Source: Sebastes aleutianus (taxonomy: Eukaryota > Chordata > Actinopteri > Perciformes > Sebastidae). From it: 64,000 nt of DNA. Under the pieces are notes generated by a model that was not told the DNA's origin, did no database searches, and saw only the letters and a program-made list of their open reading frames with translations. Position 1 is the first letter of the stretch, and each line of letters opens with the position of its first letter. Where the stretch lies: assembly GCA_916700875.1 (NCBI GenBank), contig CAKAKS010000031.1, forward strand, positions 7,766,977 through 7,830,976. The letters are read 5' to 3'. Both the position numbers and the translations under genes were made by a program. This document shows, in pieces, positions 33,601-43,196 of the stretch.

Positions 33601-36600
33601 AGAGCTAAAATATTCCTCTTCCTCTTGTTTACTTTTCCACTCATGATCGTTTTGTCTTTTCCCCACAGGTGTTCAAAAGCATGTGACGAGAAAGAATTGA
33701 AACTAATAACAGCCATCAGAACACAGATCAAAGATAAACAAAATGTGTTCTTTGATATGGAAGCATATTTGCCAAAGAAAAACGGGTCAGTACTTTTACA
33801 CTTTGCACATTACAGACAGTGAGTAGTATCTTTTTTCTTTGTTTATGTTTTTTTGTGTGTGTGTGTGTGTTTCCAGGCTGTACCTGAATTTGGTCCTGGG
33901 CAACGTGAACGTAACGCTTCTCAGCAACCAGGCAAAGTATGTGAAGTATTCGGCCTTTAGGACAGCGTGAAAAATGTGGTTTAGACTCAGGAATTGTGTT
34001 TCATCTTCTTTTTCACCTCCATTTAATCACATAGATTTGCCTACAAAGACGAGTATGAGAAGTTCAAGCTTTATATGACAATAATCCTGATGTTTGGAGC
34101 AATAACCTGCCTCTTCTTTCTCAACTGGCGGTGAGATAACTTCCCCCCTCCTTAATCATTATTTGCATTGACTTATTAAAATTCAAAGAATGGTTCACTA
34201 TTTTATTTTTCTATTTTGTTTAGAGTCACTGATGAAATCTTCAACTTTTTGCTGGTGTGGTACTACTGCACATTGACCATAAGGGAAAGCATCCTCATGA
34301 GCAACGGCTCCAGGTGTGTTGTGATGTCAATCCAGAGACACTACAGTCTGTTGAAACTATAATGTAAAAGCACTAGAACATTCGTCTTAATTATTTTTTT
34401 TTTAAATTTTCATTTAATTGAAAATAGCATTTAATTATTATTATTTTATTTTTTTTATTTATAATGTTATTTTATTTTTTATATTATTATTTTGTATTAT
34501 TACTATTATTATAATTTTCATGCTTGAAAGGTCTTTGTGTTCATTCATCATTTGTGATTTCTCTGTATACTACTATTGTGTATTACTGGGGGTAATACAG
34601 TTGTAAATCTCTTCCTGTTCTCTTCTTCTGCTTTTCAGGATCAAAGGTTGGTGGGTGTCTCACCATTATGTGTCCACCTTTCTGTCCGGTGTGATGCTCA
34701 CCTGGTGAGTTTTTGTCTTTGATGTTTTAGTGTCACATTGTTTCAACCGCCATATTTCAACTTTAGTAACAAACACGGACAGGTTAGCGAATGCTACGAC
34801 AATAAAGGGTACAGCTGCCTCATTTAGTTTTTTGTTTAACCTTGTGTCATTTCACAGGCCAGAGGGGACCATGTATCAGATGTTCAGAAGCCAGTTCCTC
34901 GCTTTCTCCATCTATCAGAGTAAGAGCTGAATCTGTTTACTAGACTTGGAACAAAATGTGTGTTTGTGGCATTGCCGTCTATGTACAGTTTGGTGAGGGC
35001 TGTCTGGGTTTTAGGTGTCATAATGTTGTTTGGGTCATAACCAGAACCATTCTTGTTGATTTTTGATAAGATTAGGTGCTTGATGTACAAATCTGCATCC
35101 AGTGTTGAATCTGCTCATTGACTCTATTTAGGAAGTCTGTTTGGTGGGACCGTTTCTCAGTTAGAATAATTATTATAAGACTATTTTCTTACCCAAACAT
35201 GAGTTCATGGTTCATCCTCACAAAGCAGCAGTAACTTCTTCCTTTGGTGTGATGTGCAGTAGTTAAAACAGGGAACATGTAGTCCCTCTAGGGCAGCAAA
35301 TAGAGATTATTTTCATTATCAATTAATCTGTCAATTATTTTCTTGATTAATTTTATTAGTTTGGTCTATAAAATGTTGATCAGTGTTTCCCAAAGCCCAA
35401 GATGACGTACTCAAATGTCTTGTTTTGTCCACAACTTCATTCATTACTTCTTAGAGGAGTAAAGAAACCAGAACATATTCACATTTAAGAGGCTGGAATC
35501 AGAATTTTTACTTTTTCTAAATTGATTTAATTTAGTTTCATTGACAACTAATCGATTGATTGTTGCAGCTCTATGTCCCTCCTTTGTTGTGAGTGTCTTG
35601 TAGCAAGCATACATTTCACAGGGTTTTGTTGGCATTGGTCAAGTAGCTACACTTTGGGACATTTGAGGTCAGTATTTCATCATCAGTTGCAGACACCAAC
35701 TGTGGGAGATAAAGGAGAATTGTTGTTACATATGCATCTTTGTATTCTGACACATACTGTATTTGCCATTTAGCCAAAATTGTTACCTGAATGTAGGGCT
35801 GCAACTATTCATTATTTTATTATCCATTAATCTGCCAATTATTTTCTTGATTGATTAATAAATAGTTTGTCTATAAATTGTCAGAAAGTGTAATGCCTGT
35901 TATAAGTTCAAAGTGAAGTCTTCAAAGTATCTAGTCTGACCTACAGTCCAAAACCCAAAGATATTAAAGTTAGTGATACGAATCAAAGAACCATGGCAAA
36001 GCAGTGCCAAAATCTTAGATGACCACAGCCGTCCCTTAAATCACCACGTTCAGCTACTGCCCTCAGGGCAAAGGTACAGAGTCCCCTGTGCAAAGAAAAA
36101 CATCTATAAAAAATCGTTTGTTCCTGTTGCCATAAAATATCTTAATCGGTGAGGACAGACCCTTTCTGAAGTCCAGCCTGCCAGCTCAGCACACAGCACT
36201 TTATATCTATTTATTTAACCTTGATTCAGTCCCGGTACCTGGTTGGTATATTGTGTTTTTAAGGTGATCTGTCTGGATGTGATATGTTGTGTTTTAATGT
36301 ACCTTTTTTAATAGCAGTTTTTGGTACTTTTGGCGAACCAAAGGCAAATTTCTGCCTTTTTAACGTGAAAAGCAGAACATAAAGTATTTTCTATTCTATT
36401 CTAAAGCATTAACTCCCTCACATTAGAGAAGCTGTAACCAGAGAAATGGTGTCATTTTTGCTTGGAAAAATGACTGAAACGATGAATTAATTATGAAAAT
36501 AGTGGCTGAAGAACTTTCTGTCAAATAATAAGTGATCAAACGACTTATTGTTTCAGTTCAGATAACAGAATAATGAACTCTTAGTTTCAGGTTTTTAATC

Positions 36601-39539
36601 ATTTCAATCCAAAATCAAACACAATGACAAAACCCAAATCTAAATACAATATTTTGTAAAATATACTGTTTATTCTAGAATTCAAAATAACTGTCACACC
36701 ACAGTATGATAGTAGACCAGAGCCAGAGCAGGTCAAGGATCACCTGTAACGCCGTGTTCGCTCACAATAGTGAAATGATGTTGTGGATTGCTTTATGTCA
36801 GTGAAACCAACATGTAGTTGCTGGACATCACAGTTTGATTAAATACAGTGTAAACCTGTTTACAGGAAGTGAACACAACCTTCCACAAACTAATAGCCAA
36901 CGCTAAATGGACTCCATTCCAGCGGACGTAAATAATTAGAAATGTATAATTATATTAAGATCTTATTAATTAAGGATATGAAGCGTAGCTCAAGTTGAAT
37001 TTTACTGTACTTCTGTTGATCAGAGATTAGACTGTCACCACTAGCCTGCTGATAATATTTGCATTTACAACCGTTCCTCTGTGAACATTTCTTCTCACCA
37101 GAATACAGAAGTGAAGTCACACACTGGTGGTTATAGGTGTTGCCTAGTATATCACTTGCAGACTCATGGTGTCATAACTAATGTGATGGGGCTCGCTGGT
37201 TTTGGGTTTTGGATGATAAGTCAAATGTTTAAACAGACAGATGTTCATTTAAAAAAACAAATGCAGCTTAAACTGAGACAATGCAGCTCTTTTTTTTGTT
37301 TTGGTTTGAGGACATAATGACCCCATTTCTGTGTGCAAAGCTTCACATTACAGGCTGCTGGTGACTTTTTTTATTCCATTTTATGAGTTGATAAGCTGAT
37401 ACTAATCCTGAATAATAGTTTTCCTTTCCAGTACTTGGATATGAACTAGATCATGGGAACCTTATTGATCTGTTAATCACCTTACGGTGTTGGCTGTGCT
37501 GTAATTTTTTGCAATCCATTTGTCCTCCAGGCTTTGTTCAGTTCCTCCAGTATTACTACCAGAGCGGCTGCTTATACAGGCTGCGAGCGCTGGGGGAGAG
37601 AAATCAGCTGGACCTCACAGTGGGTGAGTTGTAAGCTATTTTTGGTGGTATGGTCATTTCAATCGTTTGAACTCTTCAGCCATCTGCAACACCATGTCTG
37701 GAAGAAATAGGGTAAAGGTTAGAGACGGAGACAGCTGTCAACATCAGCCTGCTGCCAAGCAGATGTCAGGAGTAATTTGAGTACCTCTGTAAATTTGCTT
37801 CTCAAAACATCTCTAAATGACAACTGAACTGGGTACCAACACAGCGATCATGCCGTAGTATTCTGTGTCACGTTGTCCCAAGGTCACTGTTACAGTTTTG
37901 TGTCTCCGCAGAGGGATTTCAGTCCTGGATGTGGAGAGGCCTCACTTTTCTTTTGCCATTCCTCTTTTTTGGCCATGTAAGTCTACTTTTGTTTAATATC
38001 AAACTAACCACTTTACCACCTTATTCCAAATATTTTATAATCAGGAGCGATGCATTTTTACACCAGCATTCATGGTTTGTGTTTAAAGTGCATGAACAGA
38101 GATGTATTATTTTTAAGAGCACTTTTAAGAGACTAGGAGAAAGATGTGGATCAAAGTGAAATTTGCTTGTGCAACCAAGAGCGTGCAGCAACATTATGAA
38201 AGACAATGCCTCCTCTTCCTTCACAGTTTTGGCAGCTTTACAACTCGGTGACCCTGTTTCGCTTGGGAGGACATGCGGACTGTAAGGAGTGGCAGGTAAG
38301 GATGACATTGGCAGGTCCTTTGCTTCAAATGAGAGGCATTTTCGAGACAGAATTAAATTGCTCGGTTAAAAACAGTGGTCATTGATGAGGTGGGTGTACT
38401 ACAGTACAAGGTAAATGGGTAGTAGGTTACCGAGGAGGAAGTGTGTATGCTCTCCTATATATTCCAGTGGCTTTTTGGCTGATAGGTGGTTATACTGTAA
38501 ACCACCAGAAAAAGAGGTGGATGTACTCCGTATACCTGCGTATACCCTCCACTACACCTCTGGTTAAAAGGAAAAAGTTTGACAGGCTTCTTTTTTTAAA
38601 TTTGTTTGCCTGTCAGTATCGAAGCAGTGTCAACATAAGCACATTTGAGGCCATTTTCAGAGTTGTGCGACTGAAGTTAAATTAAAAGATATGCAGGGAA
38701 AGTTTGTCTGCATCAGACTTGTGCAGCCCACATGCTTAAAGGTGCTAAAAGCGAGATAGGGAGCATTTGTATTACCTCCGCACGGCTCTCAACAGGACGA
38801 AAGCTGAACTGGCAGCTCGTGGCTAACGGTGAAAACAACGGGAAAAGTGCCGACAGAGCTAACCGTGTTTACTAGAGGGGGAACCGGAGGGTGGGTGCTA
38901 TGCTTCCGCAACGACGCCGTAAATCGGGATGGCATTATCAGCTTTAATCGTTGTAAGAGCGCAGTGCAGAGCGGCGGCCGTGAGCTAGCCAGCGGGGCCC
39001 GCTCACATGCACGAACCCGCACAGCCGGCCCGGCTATGTCAACAAAGCAAGGAGAAGATATTACAACACACACAGAGGGAGAGCGACTTCATTCTCTGCT
39101 CAGGTAGACTTTTTGCTCCTATATCTTTACATGGCAAATAGTTGTTTGCAGCTATATAAATACTCTGGATATTGTATAGGGCACCTTTTTAAGTCTAAAG
39201 ATATGCAGGGAAAGTTTGTCTGCATCACACTTGTGCAGAGCACATGCTTAACTTGATTTCTTTATTGAAATGTGATATACTCTGGTGTATTGTTTGAAAA
39301 GATGTTTTTCCTTTCCATGTCCGAGTCCTTCAACATGTCAAAATCCAGATACAGTTTAAAAAAAAATTGCATGTCATGACTTGTCTTGAAATAAAACCCC
39401 ACTTTTCTTTTTTTTCTTCCAGGTATTTATGCTGGCACTGACATTTCTCATCCTATTCCTGGGAAATTTCCTCACCACAGTAAAAGTCGTCCACCAAAAG
39501 GTTCAGAAAAACCAGGGGAAAGTGCAAAAAAATGACTGA
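30614..39539 (+). CDS. tmem120b: Transmembrane protein 120B
   Basis: This multipass protein of the nuclear envelope and ER is linked to fat-cell differentiation. Structures of the paralogue TMEM120A show six helices in an ELOVL-like fold with coenzyme A bound; the biochemical role remains debated. Exons: 30614-30676, 33240-33358, 33669-33785, 33877-33936, 34035-34130, 34224-34313, 34639-34704, 34858-34919, 37531-37623, 37912-37976, 38227-38295, 39423-39539; 338 aa against 339 in human. Residues about 1-75 form a coiled coil with an ETHKIYRQKLEEL segment. Conserved blocks follow: FFDMEAYLPKKNGLYLNLVL, FNFLLVWYYCTLTIRESIL, FVQFLQYYYQSGCLYRLRAL and QSWMWRGLTFLLPFLFFGHF. The C-terminus KVVHQKVQKNQGK has the TMEM120B rather than the TMEM120A pattern. 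All junctions keep frame. Confidence 0.95.
31327..32010. repeat. Tandem duplication of about 340 bp in TMEM120B intron 1
   Basis: The stretch 31327-31670 is repeated at 31671-32010. Both start TTCACCTTCACTGAAA and both contain TCTAGGGTCTGT and GGTCAGGATCTCTTATTAC; the differences are scattered point changes and small indels. Neither copy codes for anything. Confidence 0.9.
32105..32560 (+). mobile_element. LINE 3' end, copy A
   Basis: It encodes a degenerate end of a reverse-transcriptase protein (LNHHFQLLPSG then a YRVPCAKK-like phrase), followed by a 3' UTR with CTGTCTGGATGTGATATG. The same 3' end occurs at 35985-36400. It is 5'-truncated and dead. The LINE family is not assigned. Confidence 0.7.
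32561..33239. other. TMEM120B intron 1, last part
   Basis: No feature is seen. The acceptor of exon 2 is GACAACTAG, ending at 33239. Confidence 0.5.
34314..34638. other. TMEM120B intron 6, AT-rich
   Basis: An A/T-rich intron with TTATT and ATTATT runs (34390-34520). No other feature is seen. Confidence 0.6.
35289..35573. mobile_element. MITE with TAGRGCTGCAA-type ends, copy 2 of 4
   Basis: It starts TAGGGCAGCAAATAGAG and ends TTGTTGCAGCTCTA. The 8-bp flanks AGTCCCTC (35281-35288) and TGTCCCTC (35574-35581) match at seven of eight positions, supporting an hAT-type insertion. The interior carries ATTAATCTGTCAATTATTTTC and the GTTTCCCAAAGCCCAAGATGA block in the opposite direction to copy 1. 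Confidence 0.85.
35794..36560. mobile_element. Related MITE, copy 3, interrupted by a LINE end
   Basis: The left part (35794 to about 35980) starts TAGGGCTGCAACTATTCAT and the right part (about 36410-36560) contains GAAAAATGACTGAAACGATG and ends near TTATTGTTTCAGTTC. Between them lies the LINE end at 35985-36400. The MITE was therefore there first. I could not resolve an outer target duplication. Confidence 0.7.
35985..36400 (+). mobile_element. LINE 3' end, copy B
   Basis: It is the same 3' end as 32105-32560. It encodes LNHHVQLLPSG, YRVPCAKK and FVPVAIKYLNR in slightly damaged frames, ending with a CTATTCTATTCTA tail of short repeats (36388-36402), which is usual for L2/CR1-like LINEs. Both copies have the same orientation and lie on either side of TMEM120B exons 2-8. 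Confidence 0.75.
36561..37530. other. TMEM120B intron 8, remaining part
   Basis: I see no exon or RNA gene before the acceptor TGTCCTCCAG at 37521-37530. Confidence 0.45.
38685..39251. repeat. 55-bp direct repeat on both sides of a MITE
   Basis: The bases 38685-38739 (starting AAAGATATGCAGGG, ending CACATGCTTAA) recur at 39197-39251 with four differences. Remove the MITE at 38736-39192 and the two copies would stand in tandem, four bases apart. A small tandem duplication, with the MITE inserted at the TTAA that ends the first copy, explains this arrangement. Confidence 0.85.
38736..39192. mobile_element. TTAA-target MITE in TMEM120B intron 11
   Basis: The flanks are TTAA at 38736-38739 and 39189-39192. 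The ends are TTAAAGGTGC on the left and, read in reverse, TTAAAAAGGTGC on the right. The interior is GC-rich and carries short open frames, but no transposase is recognisable. Confidence 0.75.
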
Positions 39540-40429
39540 GACAAACCTCCGATCCTCACAAGCGGCCAGTAATTTCGAAGCGAAACGCACAATCGCTTGA
39601 TAGACTGACCACAGTACGATCAGGCCGGGAGCAGACGGAGCTGAAACCACTTATTTCTCTCAGGCTTTGATGGCAGCGGCAGTGTCCAGCCAAAGCATCT
39701 GGCCAACAGGCTTCTGCTTTCTAATGACTCGTCGTCGATGTTGCTGCACAGTCGGTCTCAACACAAAGCGGTGTTCACCTTGATAGACGGAACTGTTTGT
39801 CGCTTTATCGTGTACATAAAAGGTGAGCGGGAAGAATGTGTTTTTATTTGGGTGTTTGTGTCAGCGCATGAATCTGTCAGAGAGCCTTTTCTTCAAATCA
39901 TATGCAACTAAAAGAGGGCAGGTAGCGTCGATCAGCAGAACAGAATATAGTTTGCCTTTGAAGACCAAACGTCTGTCACGTACTTCATACTTCCGTGAAG
40001 TGGCACTGGTCAAACTGTCTCCGGCCTGAACAGAATTGGACATGCTCAACTGGGCACTGCACTTAATTTCTTGAATTATCTAACGTTTTATGTGTAGTTA
40101 TGACCTCCCTGTTGTGCTATTTCACTGCTAACCAGTATTTTTTACTAGACTTGTAGGTCAAAACACAAACCTGATACTTGACTGCCCTTCTATTTCAGAA
40201 AAAAAACTCCTCTGGGTGTTTTTTTTTCGTTTTTTTTGTTGTTTTCCTAGTTCCTCAAAAGAGTGAGGATTTCAAGGGAACACTGTTTCTCCCTTCAGGC
40301 AGTGATTACAAAAGCCATAACCTTTTTTTTAAAGATCTAACGCCTAAACTGGTTATCTGGTTAAGTCACATGAACACAGACAGAGAAACTTGCACTGCCT
40401 CTACAAAAAATGGTCGTTCCCAGTGAAGA
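39540..40429 (+). other. TMEM120B 3' UTR, first part
   Basis: Non-coding sequence follows the stop codon. No AATAAA clearly ends the transcript before the MITE; later signals at 41937-41942, 42424-42429 and 42440-42445 suggest that the 3' UTR may run through the transposons. Confidence 0.5.
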
Positions 40430-41605
40430 TTAAAGGAACAGTATGTAACATTTCGGGGGATCTAATGGCAGAAATGGAATATGAAATAAATGTTAATACT
40501 ATGTTTTCATTAGTGTATAATCACCTGAAACTAAGAATCGTGTTTTCGTTAGTTTAGAATGAGTCCTTCATATCTACATAGGGAGTGGGTCCTCGTCACG
40601 GAGTCCGCCATGTTGCTCCGCCGTGTTTCTACAGTAGCCCAGAACGGACAAACCAACCCTGACTCTAGAGATAGACTTTCATGTTTTTACGTTGCCTGAA
40701 GGCTGTTGTAGCTTTCCGACATGCTTGTAAAACTGGTAATGTGAGTGCAAAACCGTGGTACCACCAGCCGCCGTCTGACTTAAGTTGTTTCTAAGGGCCC
40801 TGACACACCAAGCCGACGGTCGGCCGTCGGACAGTTTGGGGCCGTCGGTGATCGTCCATCGACCTAGTTTTTTTCGGTGTCCTGCACCTTTGGCTCTAGT
40901 CTGCCCCTGTCTGAGTTTTTCTGGCTATTCAGCATGTTGAATCGGCGGTGGTGCCCTTCGGTGAGATAAATCACTCTGATTGTCTGTTTATCTTAAACAA
41001 ATTAGTGCACGAGAAGAGAAAAACACAGAAGGCTCTTCTCATTTTGCATCTTCATCTCATCTGATCATTCCAACACACGGATAGTTTCACAACGACATGG
41101 CCGTCTGGAATGAAGTGGTGAGTGATGAGTGGTGTGAAAATGGTCGCAAACGCTGCTTTATTTCAAGTACATATGATAACACTGGCTTGTACATCCGCAG
41201 TCCATGGTCTTCCAGTTTCCATTTTTGAATGACAAATACAGACTACTGCGACCTGCTGGTAGGGAGAGTTATTTCATCTCACGCCTGCGCAGAGGGTATG
41301 CGCTAACTGGCCACCGGCTGTAGTCTTTGCGGTGTGTTCGCGTGCAACAATTTGGCCAAGACCAAGGTGACGTGAGGCGACTCGACAGGCGGCCTTCGTC
41401 ACCGCTAGTTCTCTGACGTCGGGTCGGTGTGTCTGGGGCTTCAAGTAGTGTTATTATGGTAAGGATGGCCTCTGAGCGAGGCGAATGGCGTTACCACAGT
41501 TTTGCATTCGGCGGCTCGGCTGGAAGAATGAGCGGAGCACTCGGTTGGTTGCAATCTGCAACCACACCACCAGATCCAACCTATTCCTACACACTGTACC
41601 TTTAA
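40430..41605. mobile_element. TTAA-target MITE, outer element of a nest
   Basis: The left end TTAAAGGAACAGTATGTA (40430-40447) and right end ACACTGTACCTTTAA (41591-41605) are inverted copies with mismatches, each finished by TTAA. Without the inner element (about 40794-41446) it would be some 520 bp long. It probably lies inside the TMEM120B 3' UTR. Confidence 0.8.
40794..41446. mobile_element. Inner DNA transposon nested in the TTAA MITE
   Basis: The left end has GGGCCCTGACACACCAAGCCGAC and the right end, read in reverse, GAAGCCCCAGACACACCGACC, imperfect inverted repeats sharing CACACC and CGAC blocks. The middle matches the fragment at 28930-30290. I could not identify the target duplication, so the boundaries are good to about 5 bp. 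Confidence 0.72.
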
Positions 41606-43196
41606 GTGGGGGGAGGGGTTCATGTGAACTCCTCGCTAGCGGTTACACTTCTCATTACCATAATGCTAACAATTTGTTACACATAGGTTTATGATGTTTC
41701 ACTAATGGTCTAACTCTTCCTTCGAGCTTATTTAACATTTCATCACAAAGGCATGCACAGATCATTACTGTGCTGAAACGAACAACATGCTGGTAGTTCC
41801 CATCTTGTTATGTGATGTTGCAGAAATGTATTATGATCAAATGCTGCTATTAGCGCCGGTACTGTAAGACTAAGACACGGAATGATGATTAAAATGTTTC
41901 TGGATTATTGTTTTTCTAATTCCAGTCAACATACTAAATAAAAAAAAATATTTGTATGAGTTAATTTATGGCCAAACTTGGAGCTCTTGCTCTAGTTCAC
42001 TGTAGTGTTGTCTGGTTCCTGTTTCATGCTTGTTTGGGTCATTTAGTTTTTTCAGCAATGTCGGGTCTCTAATGCCTTATTCTTCCTCCAGCCTGTCACA
42101 GCAAAAAAAAAAGTCATTTTATTTTGAAAAATCCAAAGACAGTAGCGGGGTTTTTTTATGGCATTTCCCAGAAAGCAATCCTGCTGAAGAGAATCACGAT
42201 ATTTATGTCACACTTTTATTGAAGGGAAATTGTTGAGTCACAGACCAAAATGTTACATTTGATGCGAGAGCTGCCAGAATGCACAAAACAACTTGATTTC
42301 CTCATTTTTATGATGTAGCTGATGTTAAACAATGTTTTCATTTGGAGACTGTACCTGGTGCCTGAGAACGATCAGTATCAAGAGACAGTTGATTCAATCT
42401 GTGTACATTGTTGTAAAAAAAATAATAAAGAAAAGACCTAATAAAAAATCAATGCTGTATTTATTTTGTGCAATGGGACAGAAAGTAATTGCATTTTCTT
42501 TCAGTGTTCCTTCAATTTTACAGTGTGGGAATTGTGGAAATACCTAAATTGTGCAGCCATTGCACATATTGCGTTTTTCCGACACTAGTGGGCGCTGTTG
42601 GAAAAGATAAGAGCTCTGCTTCAGGTTGACACATCTCCAAAACAAATTCTAGTACAGTGTTTGTTTTACTGGAAATGAACTAACCTGTTGGGTGTGGATC
42701 AAGTTTTTTTTCTCAAGACTGTTAAAGCTACAGTACCATGATATATTAAATTTCAACAACTATTCTGTCTGGGAATTTGTTATCTAGCAGCAGCTTTTAA
42801 ACCAGATTCAGACATTTGAATCGACAATACAAGACCTAACCGTTCAAATTCGTCCGATAGATATACATTCAATAAAACAGATTTGGAAACAGTACAAAGG
42901 TTTCTATCAGAAAAAATATATAAAAATACAGAAAATGTCTCATACAAAAGTAAAAAAAAAAAAAAAACATTGACAGAAGGTATTTCAAGTTGCACACTGC
43001 TTGCAAAATTGTCATTAGTCATTTTCTTGTGACGGTAAAGGGCTGATGATTCAGTGAGGCCCAGACTTACAGGGACCGCTGAGTGAACTTTCTGAACTAG
43101 TGGTCTTACAGCTGTTTCCACATCTGTCTTTGGTTTCTGAATGTCCAACCACTCTCAATGTGTGAGTGTCTAAAACAAATGAAACCAGTGGAGTCG
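41606..43196. other. Convergent 3' ends of TMEM120B and RHOF
   Basis: There is no coding exon. Plus-strand AATAAA signals lie at 41937-41942, 42424-42429 and 42440-42445; a minus-strand signal (TTTATT on the plus strand) lies at 42460-42465. Both 3' ends may therefore fall close together near 42.45 kb. The rest is ordinary AT-rich sequence, with an A-run at about 42950-42966. Confidence 0.5.

Noticed and set aside
42780..43148. 122-residue minus-strand frame downstream of the RHOF stop
   Set aside because: The RHOF frame ends at 43197 with a complete CVVL box; this frame lies in the 3' UTR and has no homology.
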